Program-made: the position numbers and the translations under genes
Assembly (NCBI GenBank): GCA_016212825.1
Contig: JACRDS010000057.1
Location: 1 to 46,130 of the forward strand
Source of the DNA: Elusimicrobiota bacterium
GTDB taxonomy: Bacteria; Elusimicrobiota; Elusimicrobia; UBA1565; UBA9628
Length of the DNA stretch: 46,130 nt
Reading direction: 5' to 3'
The notes under the pieces: model-generated
Told to the model about the DNA's origin: nothing
The model's database searches: none
What the model saw: only the letters and a program-made list of their open reading frames with translations
Part shown: positions 18,600-26,945 of the stretch, one piece after another
Position numbering within the stretch: position 1 is the stretch's first letter
Layout: every line of letters starts with the position of its first letter

Positions 18600-20369
18600 C
18601 TAGATGACCTGGAGGTGGTGGAACCGGCTGTAGGACCGGTCCCGTCCCATGAGCTCCTCGTGCGTGCCGGTCTCCGCGATGCGGCCGTCCTCCATCACGA
18701 CGATGCGGCGCGCGTTGCGGATGGTCGTGAAGCGGTGGGCGATGACGACCATCGTGCGGTCGGCGGCCAGTTTGGCGATGGAATCCTGGATGAGCTTCTC
18801 GGTGGCCGCGTCCAGGGCGCTGGTGGCTTCGTCGAGGATGAGTATGGGGGCGTCGCGCAGGAAGGCCCGGGCCATCGCGATGCGCTGACGTTGGCCGCCG
18901 GACAGGAGCACGCCTCTCTCCCCCAGGCGCGTCTGCTCCCGGTCCGGCAAGGCCATGACGAAGTCCTCGGCATGGGCCTGGCGCAGGGCGCGGTGGAACT
19001 CCTCGCGGCTCGACGCGGGAGCGCCGTACTTGACGTTGTTCTCCAGCGTGTCGTCGAAGATGAAGGCGTCCTGGCTCACGACGGCCACCAGCCGCGTCCA
19101 ATCGGCCTGGCGCAGCTGGGGCAAGGGGACCCCGTCGATGGTGATCGTCCCTGAGGTGGGATCGAAGAGCCGCAGGAGCAGCCTCGCCAGCGTGGTCTTC
19201 CCCGAGCCGGAGGCGCCGATGACCGCCAGCGTCTCGTTCTTGGCCAGGGTCAGATCGATGCCCTGCAGCGCCGGTTCGGCGGCCGTCGGATAGCGGAAGG
19301 CGACGTCCGAGAAGACGATCCGGCTGGTGAACTCCGTCTTCCGGACCTGGCCCCAGCTCAGGGTCGGCAGGCCGCTGAGGGAGAGGATGCGGGGCAGTTC
19401 CGTGATTTTGGAGAAGTATTCGGCGACGCGGATGCGGCCGTTGTTGATGGCCGTGACCCGCGGGATCATCCGGCTGACGACGACCAGGAAGGTCAGCAGG
19501 CGGGCTCCCGAGACGTGGAAATGCGAGATGGCCGCGTAGATGAACAGGCAGAAGAGCCCGTCTCCGACCAGGCCCTCGGAGAACGATCCGTTGGCCGACA
19601 TGTCCTGCAGGGCGTTGGCGTTCTTCGTCGTGCGGCTCGCCAGGCCGCGGAAATTCCGGTCTTCCCGGTCTTCCATGCCGCAGGTCTTGATGACGTCGAT
19701 CCCCTGGTGGACGGCGATGAGATAGGATTTGAGCTCCGTGCGCAGGGCGGTGTTCTCGCCGCCCAGACGGAGCATCTCGCGCATGAAGAACCCGGTCACC
19801 GCGTAGCGCAGGCCGGCCAAGATGACCGTGACCAGCGTCAGCTTCCAGGAGAGGATGCAGATCAAGACCGTGTAGACCGCCGCGGAAAGCGCTCCCGCGG
19901 CGAGGTCGAAGGCGATGGCCAGGCTCTGGCATACGTTGTCGACATCCTGCTCGAGCGTCTGGGTGAGCTGGGCGCTCGAGCCGGCGTGGAAATAGGAAAG
20001 GTGCGACCCGATGATGCGCCGGAAAGCCTCTTCGCGCAGGTCTTGGACGAAGGGATTGTAGATCCGGGCCGACAGGATCTTGGAGGCCCACTTCAGGAGC
20101 AGGGTCATCGTGATCGCGAGGAAGATGCAACCGATCAGGGCGCCGATCGAAGGCTTGACGCCGAGGCCCGAGATGGCGGCGAAGAAGGCCTGGGTGGTCC
20201 GGCCCGAGAGGAAGGCGTCGCCCTGTTGGAGGTAGGCCAGGAGGGGGAAGAACAATCCCATCCCGGCGCCTTCGCAGAGGGAGGCGGCGAACAGCAGGGC
20301 GGCCAGACCCGCCAAGGAGAGGCGGTAGCGCCGCAGGAAGGGCCACAGCGAACGAATCTGTTCCGTCAT
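18600..20369 (-). CDS. ABC exporter, fused permease-ATPase (MsbA/PglK-like)
   Basis: A 589-residue half-transporter: six membrane helices (about residues 15-300), then an ATPase with Walker A GASGSGKTT, signature LSGGQRQRIAMARAF, Walker B ILILDEATSALD and the switch His in VIAHRFTT. It works as a homodimer in the inner membrane. Relatives flip lipid A-core (MsbA) or undecaprenyl-diphosphate-linked oligosaccharides (PglK). Since the locus has PglC- and PglE-like enzymes, a PglK-like role is attractive but unproven. It is encoded directly after the PtmE-like gene (10-nt gap). Confidence 0.92.
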   Translation of the reverse strand: MTEQIRSLWPFLRRYRLSLAGLAALLFAASLCEGAGMGLFFPLLAYLQQGDAFLSGRTTQAFFAAISGLGVKPSIGALIGCIFLAITMTLLLKWASKILSARIYNPFVQDLREEAFRRIIGSHLSYFHAGSSAQLTQTLEQDVDNVCQSLAIAFDLAAGALSAAVYTVLICILSWKLTLVTVILAGLRYAVTGFFMREMLRLGGENTALRTELKSYLIAVHQGIDVIKTCGMEDREDRNFRGLASRTTKNANALQDMSANGSFSEGLVGDGLFCLFIYAAISHFHVSGARLLTFLVVVSRMIPRVTAINNGRIRVAEYFSKITELPRILSLSGLPTLSWGQVRKTEFTSRIVFSDVAFRYPTAAEPALQGIDLTLAKNETLAVIGASGSGKTTLARLLLRLFDPTSGTITIDGVPLPQLRQADWTRLVAVVSQDAFIFDDTLENNVKYGAPASSREEFHRALRQAHAEDFVMALPDREQTRLGERGVLLSGGQRQRIAMARAFLRDAPILILDEATSALDAATEKLIQDSIAKLAADRTMVVIAHRFTTIRNARRIVVMEDGRIAETGTHEELMGRDRSYSRFHHLQVI

Positions 20370-20379
20370 GAGCCGGGCC

Positions 20380-21438
20380 TCAGAAGAATTGGGCGTATTC
20401 GGTCTGCGCCTTCCGGTAATCCTGGATCCGGCCGATGTCTATCCAGTATTCGCGGATCGGGAAGCATCCGACGCGGTCCAGCTTGCGCCTGCGGATCTTC
20501 TCCAGGAAGTCCGGCATGTCGCAGCGGACGTTGCGGGGAAGCCAGCCGAGCACTCCCGGATCGAGGACATAGATCCCGGCGTTGACGAAGAACCGGTGGA
20601 CGGGCTTCTCCACGATGCCTTCCAGCTTGTGCCCTTTCATGCGCACGACGCCGTAGGGCACCTGGAACTCGTACTCCCGGACGCAGACCGTCGCCAGGTG
20701 CCGGTCCTCCTGGTGGAAATCCAGGAGGGCGTTGAAATCGATCTTGGTGAGGAGGTCCCCGTTCATCACGATGAGCGGCTCGCTGATCTTGAACTTGATG
20801 AGCGAGAGCGGGCCGGCCGTCCCGAGATGGCTGCGCTCATTGAGGTAGTGGAACGTGGCGCCGAAACGGCGGCCGTCTCCGAAGTGCGCCTTGATCTGGC
20901 CCGCGTGATGCCGGACCGCGAAGATGAACCGCTTGAATCCGGTGGCGATGCACTGCTCGATGGTCGTCTCAAGGATGGGCTTGTCGCCGACCGGCAGGAG
21001 AGACTTGGGGCGCTTCTCGGTCAGGGGATGCAGCCGCCGGCCGAGCCCTCCGACCAGGAAGACGACCCAGTTCGCGCGCTCGCAAGCCTCGCCCAGGTGA
21101 TCGGCCATCTGGGCCAGCCCCTGGACGCGGCCCTGGTCGTCGATCAAGGGCACGCTGGCGCGCTTGTTGACCTGGAAGAAGCGGACGAGCTCCGAGCGGG
21201 GCATCCCGTGGGGCAAGGTGACCGGCCGGGGATTCATGACGATGGAGAGGGGCGTGCGCAGGCCGTGTCCCTGCAGCATGGCCCGGCGCAGATCGTAATC
21301 CACCACGACGCCCTGCAGGCGGCGCCGGGAGTCGACCACGAGCACCATCGCGTGTCCCCGGGTCATGACTTTCATGGCCTGCTGCATGGTGGCCGTGGGC
21401 GGGAGCAGGGCCTCCCGATAATCGGTTGGGGCGGTCAT
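20380..21438 (-). CDS. ptmE: CBS-domain sugar-1-phosphate nucleotidyltransferase, PtmE-like
   Basis: A 352-residue protein with two N-terminal CBS domains (about 1-115) followed by a nucleotidyltransferase domain (VVFLVGGLGRRLHPLTEKRP, KSLLPVGDKPIL, VMNGDLLTKIDF, YWIDIGRIQDY). The same CBS-plus-transferase layout is known from PtmE, the glucosamine-1-phosphate guanylyltransferase of the Campylobacter legionaminic acid route. It could therefore make a GDP-amino-sugar. Mannose-1-phosphate or another sugar phosphate is possible. It opens the long minus-strand run, directly after operator site 2 and a perfect TATAAT. Confidence 0.85.
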   Translation of the reverse strand: MTAPTDYREALLPPTATMQQAMKVMTRGHAMVLVVDSRRRLQGVVVDYDLRRAMLQGHGLRTPLSIVMNPRPVTLPHGMPRSELVRFFQVNKRASVPLIDDQGRVQGLAQMADHLGEACERANWVVFLVGGLGRRLHPLTEKRPKSLLPVGDKPILETTIEQCIATGFKRFIFAVRHHAGQIKAHFGDGRRFGATFHYLNERSHLGTAGPLSLIKFKISEPLIVMNGDLLTKIDFNALLDFHQEDRHLATVCVREYEFQVPYGVVRMKGHKLEGIVEKPVHRFFVNAGIYVLDPGVLGWLPRNVRCDMPDFLEKIRRRKLDRVGCFPIREYWIDIGRIQDYRKAQTEYAQFF

Positions 21439-21447
21439 GTGACGATG

Positions 21448-21453
21448 ATTATA
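21448..21453 (-). promoter_or_regulatory. Perfect TATAAT -10 hexamer for the PtmE-like operon
   Basis: TATAAT on the minus strand is 9 nt before the ATG at 21438 and 6 nt after inverted repeat site 2. The repeat would occupy the spacer and -35 region. Site 4 shows the same 6-nt spacing. Confidence 0.6.
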
Positions 21454-21459
21454 TCATAC

Positions 21460-21476
21460 TGTTCATTATTTGAACA
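21460..21476. promoter_or_regulatory. Operator-like 17-bp inverted repeat, site 2
   Basis: TGTTCATTATTTGAACA has arms pairing at six of seven positions. It lies in the 65-bp divergent gap between the PtmE-like gene (minus) and the radical SAM gene (plus), so one regulator could control both directions. Confidence 0.75.
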
Positions 21477-21503
21477 ACCGTGGGGCGGGCTATTTTGTAG
21501 ACT

Positions 21504-23516
21504 ATGCATGCGAGAAAACACATGCCCGGGCCTCCGACGCCGCTCATCTATCTGGCGAACCTCGTCCACGTGCGGGACGGCCGGCCTATGAACAATTCCG
21601 TCCCCATAGCGGCGGCCTATCTGGCCTCCTATCTGGACCGCCACCTCGGACGCGGCTGCAAAGTGGAGATATTCAGCCTGCCCGGCGAGCTGGAGGCCGC
21701 CCTGCGCAGCCAGCCGCCGGACCTGCTCGCGGCCAGCGGCTACGTGTGGAACTCGCGCCTCAATTACCTCTTCCTGGAGCAGTTCAAGAAAGCCTATCCC
21801 GGGAGGATCACCGTGATGGGGGGGCCTCAATACCCGGGCGCCAAGCCTCTGCAGGAGAGGTTCCTGCGCGAATTCGAGGCCGTGGACTTCTTCGTCTTCC
21901 GGGAGGGAGAAGCCGTTTTCCTGGAGCTCGTGCGCCGGTGTCTGGACCAGGGGTTCGATCGCGGACGCATCCGCCGCTCGCCGCTGAAGGGCTGCCATTG
22001 GCTCGAGGGCGGAGCGCTGGCCGGCGGCGAAGCGGCCCCGCGGCTGACGGATCTGGCCGAGCTCCCCTCGCCATACTTGGACGGGCGTCTGGACCGTTTC
22101 CTGGAGGCGGGCTTCGTGCCGGTCGTGCAGGGCAACCGCGGCTGTCCCTTCTCCTGCGCCTACTGCCATTGCGGAGCCGAGTACTACAATCGCGTGGTCC
22201 GGTTCCCCGCGGACCGCACCTTGGCGGAGATCGACCACATCGCGGCCCACGTCAGCGCCAAATCCCTCCATATCGCCGACAGCAATTTCGGGATGTTCCT
22301 CGAAGACCAGGGCGTGGCGCGCCGCCTGGCGGAGACGCGCGAGCGGACGGGATGGCCGGTCATGGTCAACGCGGCCACGGCCAAGGCGCACAAGGAGCGC
22401 GTCGCCGAGTGCATCTCCCTGCTGGGGCCTGCCGTGGAGTTCTCCGCCTCCCTGCAGAGCGCGCATCCGCCGACCCTGAAGGCCATCCGGCGCGTCAACC
22501 TCGCGCTCGAGGACTACCACGAGATCCGGGGGCGGCTGCAAAGCCAGCGCGTGCCGTCCATCTGCGAGCTCATCATCCCCCTGCCCGAGGAGACCGCGGC
22601 CAGCCACCTGCGCGGCGTCGAGCGGGCCCTGGACAGCGGCATCGACCAGGTCTGTCCTTACACCTGCATGCTGCTCAAGGACACCGCGCTCGGCGAAGGC
22701 TCCGCCTTCGACCGCTTCGGGCAGCTCCGGCGGTTCCGCGTCATCCCCCGCGCCTTCGGCGAGTATCTCGGCCGCCGCGTCGTCGAGACGGAAGAGGTCT
22801 GCGCGGCCACCGCCTCGATGAGCTTCGAGGAATACGTGGACCTGCGCGGCTTCCACTTCGTGGTGTCCAACTACCACAACCTGGGCGCGCTGCAGGAGGT
22901 CGTCCTGCTCCTGCGCGGCTCCGGGGCCTCGGTCTACTCCTGGCTGCGCCGGGTCCAGGAGGAGCTGGCGCGGGACTCGGGCCCGGCGGGCGAGACTTAC
23001 CGGCTTTTCCTCAAAGAGACCCGCGATGAGCTCTGGGAGAGGGAAGAGGACCTGCGCAAGCACTGCCTGCAAGAGGAAGGCTTCCAGGCCCTCCTTCAAG
23101 GCCGAGCCGGGACGAACCTCCTTCTGAAGAACCAGGCGCTCGCCCTGGAGCGGCTGGCGGCGCTCGCCGACGTCGGGGCCGCCGCGGCGCGCGGCCTGTT
23201 GTCTTCGGCCCAGCTGCCGGCCCTCGAGGAAGCGGTCCGCTTCTGCGTCGCCCTGCGCGGCGGGGTCTTCTCCCGGGAGCAGGCCGAGCTCACCGCCGGA
23301 TTCTCCTTCGACATCCTGGGCTGGCGGCGCGGCGGAGCGTCCGCCGACTGGACGGCTTTCCCGGGGCCCTGCCGGCTGCGCTTCAGCGTCACGGCGGAGC
23401 AGAAGCGCATGCTCGACGACTACTACGCCCAGTATGGCGAGACCGCGGACGCCCGCGGCAAGATCTTGACCAGGCTCTCTGCGCAGATGCTCTACCGCCG
23501 CTGCGAGCCCGTCTAG
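21504..23516 (+). CDS. Radical SAM protein with probable N-terminal B12-binding-like domain and large C-terminal extension
   Basis: A 670-residue protein. Residues about 10-190 have the alternating strand-helix look of cobalamin-binding-type domains (MNNSVPIAAAYLASYL, TVMGGPQYPGA, FREGEAVFLELV). The radical SAM motif GCPFSCAYC (CX3CX2C, about residues 214-221) binds the 4Fe-4S cluster. A long C-terminal part (about 430-670) is not recognised. This architecture often serves C-methylation or unusual C-C and C-O chemistry, but the substrate is unknown. It is alone on the plus strand, opposite the PtmE-like gene across operator site 2, and ends 10 nt from the convergent amidotransferase gene. An ATG at 21522 is an alternative start. 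Confidence 0.85.
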   Translation: MHARKHMPGPPTPLIYLANLVHVRDGRPMNNSVPIAAAYLASYLDRHLGRGCKVEIFSLPGELEAALRSQPPDLLAASGYVWNSRLNYLFLEQFKKAYPGRITVMGGPQYPGAKPLQERFLREFEAVDFFVFREGEAVFLELVRRCLDQGFDRGRIRRSPLKGCHWLEGGALAGGEAAPRLTDLAELPSPYLDGRLDRFLEAGFVPVVQGNRGCPFSCAYCHCGAEYYNRVVRFPADRTLAEIDHIAAHVSAKSLHIADSNFGMFLEDQGVARRLAETRERTGWPVMVNAATAKAHKERVAECISLLGPAVEFSASLQSAHPPTLKAIRRVNLALEDYHEIRGRLQSQRVPSICELIIPLPEETAASHLRGVERALDSGIDQVCPYTCMLLKDTALGEGSAFDRFGQLRRFRVIPRAFGEYLGRRVVETEEVCAATASMSFEEYVDLRGFHFVVSNYHNLGALQEVVLLLRGSGASVYSWLRRVQEELARDSGPAGETYRLFLKETRDELWEREEDLRKHCLQEEGFQALLQGRAGTNLLLKNQALALERLAALADVGAAAARGLLSSAQLPALEEAVRFCVALRGGVFSREQAELTAGFSFDILGWRRGGASADWTAFPGPCRLRFSVTAEQKRMLDDYYAQYGETADARGKILTRLSAQMLYRRCEPV

Positions 23517-23526
23517 TCCGCGGGGG

Positions 23527-24750
23527 TCAGGCGACCGGATGCCGCAAGGCCCAGCGGCCGTCTTTCTTCTTCCAGAGGTGCGGAGAGCGGAAGCGGTCCG
23601 CGATGGCGTCGAACTCGGCGCGGGAGATGCCCATGTAGGCCAGGATCTCCGGCAGGTGCCGGGCCGGGTACTCGCCGTCGAACTTGCGGCACAACGCCAC
23701 CCCTTCCTCCCGCGTGATCTTGCCGTTGCGGACCTCCTGCGAGGCGTCGTACATCGTCCTGCCGATCCCGAACTTGACGTGCATGCCGTAGAACCCGACG
23801 GGAGCGATCTTGTCGTCCAGGTCGGAGTACTTGCAGTAGGTCCCTTCCGAGCGCTCCTCCTCGGGCGTGAACCCCGTGTGCTCCTTGGCGTAGTAGTAGC
23901 ATTCCTGGGGGTCCCACCTGAGGTAATAGCCGAGGTAGTGGACCTTCGTCCCGGCCTTCCGGGCGCGGTTGGGATCGATGGGCAGGTAGGGTTCGAGGTC
24001 CTTGAGCGACAGGCCATGGCCCTTCATCAGGTCCCGGCAGGAGACGCCGCCGAGGTAGGTCTCTTCCAGGGCTTGGTCCATGGAGAAATAGATCTCCGAC
24101 ATCTCCACCTCGTCCGTGCTGGCCGGGTCGCCGTACTCGACGTTGCTCTCGCCGTACATGACCAAGGGGATCCCGAAATGGATGGAGAATTTCGGCCCCA
24201 CGTTCTTCTGGCCGAGCACGAAGGGCTGGAAGGGGTGGAGGAGGTTCGTGTAGGCGAGCCGGGTCAGCAGGGCCTGGACCTGCCCGTTGGGCGAGTAGAG
24301 CATGTTGTCCAGGCCTCCCGCATGGATCATGTTGGAGAGGTTCTGCCAGCCGACGGGCCGATAGATGATGGGGCGCCAGGTGACCGTCAGGGGGTTCATG
24401 CCGTACTTGACCTTGAGGATATGCGCGGCGTAGGCGCTGTCCTTGCCGCCGCTGCAGGGGATGATGACGTCGTACCAGCCGTCCTTGCGCCGATAGCGGT
24501 CCAGGAGGCGCAGGAGATCCTCCTCGCGCTTGCTCCAGTCGATGCGGAGCTTCTTCTCGTTGTAGCGGCAGGCCGCGCAGACGCCCTCGGCGTCGAAGCC
24601 GATGTAGGACCGCTTGGTCCCGGCGTTCTTGTGCTCGATGGAGGTGTTGGGCTTCTGGTTGGACATCACGCAGCTCTTGCAGTACCTGACCTCGCGGGGG
24701 AGGCCGTGCCAGGCTTCGAGCTGCTCTTCAGCGACTTCGTATTTGTTCAT
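23527..24750 (-). CDS. N-acetyl sugar amidotransferase, WbpG/PseA type (copy 1)
   Basis: A 407-residue enzyme with a PP-loop ATP-pyrophosphatase motif (PCSGGKDSAYAAH, SGGKDS at 100-105) and two CxxC pairs (C24/C27 and C58/C61). This is the N-acetyl sugar amidotransferase family, which converts an N-acetyl group to acetamidino using ammonia. The track starts at 25008, but the ATG at 24750 (MNKYEVAEE) overlaps the HisH stop as ATGA and is the true start. With HisH (glutaminase) and HisF (ammonia conduit) immediately upstream, it forms the classic WbpG-HisH2-HisF2 trio. It is the last gene of the seven-gene operon. A second copy is at 44066. Confidence 0.93.
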   Translation of the reverse strand: MNKYEVAEEQLEAWHGLPREVRYCKSCVMSNQKPNTSIEHKNAGTKRSYIGFDAEGVCAACRYNEKKLRIDWSKREEDLLRLLDRYRRKDGWYDVIIPCSGGKDSAYAAHILKVKYGMNPLTVTWRPIIYRPVGWQNLSNMIHAGGLDNMLYSPNGQVQALLTRLAYTNLLHPFQPFVLGQKNVGPKFSIHFGIPLVMYGESNVEYGDPASTDEVEMSEIYFSMDQALEETYLGGVSCRDLMKGHGLSLKDLEPYLPIDPNRARKAGTKVHYLGYYLRWDPQECYYYAKEHTGFTPEEERSEGTYCKYSDLDDKIAPVGFYGMHVKFGIGRTMYDASQEVRNGKITREEGVALCRKFDGEYPARHLPEILAYMGISRAEFDAIADRFRSPHLWKKKDGRWALRHPVA

Positions 24751-25382
24751 AGCGAGTCCTCGATCATGCCGATGAAGTTCTCGATGAGGCGCAGGCCGGA
24801 GGCCGAGCTCTTCTCGGGGTGGAACTGACAGCCCAGGATGCGGCCCCGGCCGACCACGCTGCAGAACTCGACCCCGCCGTAGCGGGCGGTCGCCAGGACC
24901 TGGCTCGCGTCGGCGGCGCGCGCGTAATAGGAGTGTACGAAATACATGTCGGGGGCGGCGAGTCCGCGCAGCAGCGGATGCTCCCGCTGCGGCAGGATGT
25001 CGTTCCACCCCATATGGGGGACCTTCGCGCTCCGGTCGAAGGCCGGGTGGCTGTGGAAATGCAGCACCTCCCCGGCGATGAGCCCCAGCCCCTGGTGCAG
25101 CCCGAACTCCTCGCTGGTGTCCATGAGGAGCTGCATCCCCAGGCAGATGCCCAGGATGGCGGCGCCGGCCTCGGCGGCGGAGCGGATCACCGCGTCCAGA
25201 CCGAGGGCCTCGAGCCGGCGCTTGCCGTCGCCGAAGGCCCCGACTCCGGGGAGGATGAGGGCGTCGGCGGCGCGCAGGACGGCCGGGTCATGGGAGACCT
25301 CGACCGTGCGCCCGCAGCGCGCGAAAGCGTTGCCGAGGTTGTAGAGGTTGCCCAGACCGTAGTCGACGACCACCAGCTTCAT
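24747..25382 (-). CDS. hisH: HisH-type glutamine amidotransferase for sugar amidation
   Basis: A 211-residue class I glutaminase homologous to the HisH subunit of imidazole glycerol phosphate synthase. The nucleophile is in LGICLGMQLL (C80), and the His-Glu pair is in CQFHPEKS. It releases ammonia from glutamine and passes it to its HisF partner. It lies between hisF (1-nt gap) and the WbpG-type amidotransferase gene (ATGA overlap), with no other histidine genes nearby. It therefore almost certainly serves acetamidino-sugar formation rather than histidine synthesis. Confidence 0.93.
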   Translation of the reverse strand: MKLVVVDYGLGNLYNLGNAFARCGRTVEVSHDPAVLRAADALILPGVGAFGDGKRRLEALGLDAVIRSAAEAGAAILGICLGMQLLMDTSEEFGLHQGLGLIAGEVLHFHSHPAFDRSAKVPHMGWNDILPQREHPLLRGLAAPDMYFVHSYYARAADASQVLATARYGGVEFCSVVGRGRILGCQFHPEKSSASGLRLIENFIGMIEDSL

Positions 25383-25383
25383 C

Positions 25384-26142
25384 TTAGAGGCGGACCTCCA
25401 GGCCGTCGCCGCGCAGCGCGCTCTTGGCGTCGCCGATGGTCAGCAGGCCGTAGTGGAGCACGGAGGCCATGGCGACGGCGTCCACCCCCGGGGTGCGCAG
25501 GACATCGACCAGGTGCTGGGCGCTCCCCGCCCCGCCGCTGACGATGAGCGGGACCGCGCAGACCCGGGCCGCGGCCGCGACGAGCTCGAGGTCGAAGCCC
25601 TTCTTGGTGCCCTCCGCGTCGACCGAGGTGAGGAGGACCTCCCCCACGCCCAGGGCCAGGGCTTCCCGGATCCAGGCGATGGCGTCGCGGTGCGTGCGCT
25701 CGCGGCCGGTCTCGGTGTAGGCCTCCCACTGCCCCGGCCCCCGGCGCTTGGCCTGGACGGAGAGGACGATGCACTGGGAGCCGAACTTGTGGACGGCCTG
25801 GCGCAGGAACTCCGGGTTGCGGATCGCGGCGGTGTTGACCGCCACCTTGTCGGCGCCCGAATGGAGGATCTCCGTGATGTCCTCGATCTTGCGGATGCCG
25901 CCGCCGACGGTCATGGGCACGAAGACGCGCCGCGCGGCGGCCTTGATGATCTCGGTGAGGCTGTTGCGCTCATAGAGGGAGGCGACGGCGTCGACGTAGA
26001 GGAGCTCGTCGACGCCCTGCGAATAGTAGCGGTCGGCCAGCTCGTCCGGGCGGCCCACCACGCGCAGCCCCTCGAGATGGATGCCCTTGACCACGGTGTT
26101 GTTCTTGATGTCCAGGCGCGCGATGACCCGGAGCTTCTTCAT
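25384..26142 (-). CDS. hisF: HisF-type TIM barrel for sugar amidation (catalytic Asp130 replaced)
   Basis: A 252-residue HisF homologue. In biosynthetic HisF, Asp11 and Asp130 catalyse the cyclase reaction. Here D11 is kept (VIARLDIKNN), but position 130 is Gln (IVLSVQAKR). The residues that line the ammonia gate in Thermotoga HisF (R5, E46, K99, E167) have clear counterparts: R5, E46, K99 and E168. The protein looks kept for ammonia delivery and not for imidazole ring formation. This suits a WbpG/HisH/HisF2 acetamidino system. It overlaps the preceding TIM-barrel gene by ATGA. Confidence 0.92.
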   Translation of the reverse strand: MKKLRVIARLDIKNNTVVKGIHLEGLRVVGRPDELADRYYSQGVDELLYVDAVASLYERNSLTEIIKAAARRVFVPMTVGGGIRKIEDITEILHSGADKVAVNTAAIRNPEFLRQAVHKFGSQCIVLSVQAKRRGPGQWEAYTETGRERTHRDAIAWIREALALGVGEVLLTSVDAEGTKKGFDLELVAAAARVCAVPLIVSGGAGSAQHLVDVLRTPGVDAVAMASVLHYGLLTIGDAKSALRGDGLEVRL

Positions 26143-26945
26143 GCGAAGAACCTCCGCAGTTCCCCATAGGCTTGCGCGAGCCGGTCCGGGTCCCGGTAGT
26201 ACTCGATGACCACGTCGAAGCTGCGCGGCCGGCCCTGCGCCGCTGCGACGATCCGGCGCAAGTCCGCGAACTCCTCATCGTCCGGGGGCCGATGGGCGTC
26301 CACGCCGCGGCGGGGCTTGCTCAGATGCAGCTCGCGGATGAGTCCGGGATCGAAGCCGGACAGGAAGCGCTCGCGAGGCCAGCCCAAGGCCTGGGCGCTG
26401 ATGCGGGCGTGGGCCAGGTCGAGGACCAGCCCGAGCGAGAATTCGCGGCAGAGCGAATTGTAGAAATCCGGCCCGCAGACCCCTTCGTAGGCCCCGGTGG
26501 CGTAGTAGGGCAGGTTCTCCACGGCGAGCTCGCAGTCCGGGGGCAGGCGGCGGCGCAACTCGGCGAGCCGGCTGCGGCAGCGTGCGCGCAGCTCGGAAAG
26601 GCCCAGCCGGCGGCCGAGGCCGCGGTAGCAGCCCGCTTCCTCCCGGACGCGGGAAAAGCAGGGGCCGATGTCGAAGGAGAACCGGCGCACCCGGTGGCGG
26701 CGCAGGAGCGCGTAGGCGCCCAGGGCCTCGAGGTCCTCCAGGAAGCCGTCGAGGACGAGCGCCGCCCCGGAATGGAAGAGCATCTCCTGCCCTGCGGAGG
26801 CGACGAAGCCCTTCAGGTCCTTCTGCTCGAGGGCGGCGAAGCCGGCCCGGAACTCCGGAGGCAGGCGCGCGTAGAGCGTGGAGACCGCCAGGACGGGGCG
26901 GATGCAGTGGCTGCCGGCGCGGACGGGGGGGCGCATGGCGCTCAT
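26139..26945 (-). CDS. TIM-barrel metalloprotein resembling DUF692/MNIO or AP-endonuclease-2 family
   Basis: A 268-residue protein; the track ORF to 27812 adds out-of-frame sequence. The true ATG at 26945 overlaps the radical SAM stop as ATGA. The likely metal ligands are spaced as in TIM-barrel metalloenzymes: AVENLPYY (E143), LDLAHARIS (D176, H179), ELHLSKPRRGVDAHRPPDDE (H207, D216, H218) and VIEYY (E248). The ELH...DAHRPPDDEEF block is closest to DUF692, the multinuclear iron oxygenase (MNIO) family. A sugar-phosphate isomerase/epimerase-type fold is the alternative. It is coupled to radical SAM/SPASM and HisF genes. Function unknown; a modification of the nonulosonic sugar or its carrier is plausible. 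Confidence 0.7.
   Translation of the reverse strand: MSAMRPPVRAGSHCIRPVLAVSTLYARLPPEFRAGFAALEQKDLKGFVASAGQEMLFHSGAALVLDGFLEDLEALGAYALLRRHRVRRFSFDIGPCFSRVREEAGCYRGLGRRLGLSELRARCRSRLAELRRRLPPDCELAVENLPYYATGAYEGVCGPDFYNSLCREFSLGLVLDLAHARISAQALGWPRERFLSGFDPGLIRELHLSKPRRGVDAHRPPDDEEFADLRRIVAAAQGRPRSFDVVIEYYRDPDRLAQAYGELRRFFA

Noticed and set aside
17629-20346. A single 905-aa minus-strand protein
   Set aside because: Only the last 322 residues are real (a GT2 enzyme from the ATG at 18597). The rest is the wrong frame of the ABC transporter gene, which carries all its motifs in the other frame.
20350-20363. GAAC-N6-GTTC palindrome near the start of the ABC transporter gene
   Set aside because: The arms point the opposite way to the TGTTCA...TGAACA repeat, it lies inside coding sequence, and there is no -10 beside it.
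24747-26142. hisH-hisF as part of histidine biosynthesis
   Set aside because: There are no other his genes, the pair is coupled to a WbpG-type amidotransferase, and the HisF has lost Asp130.
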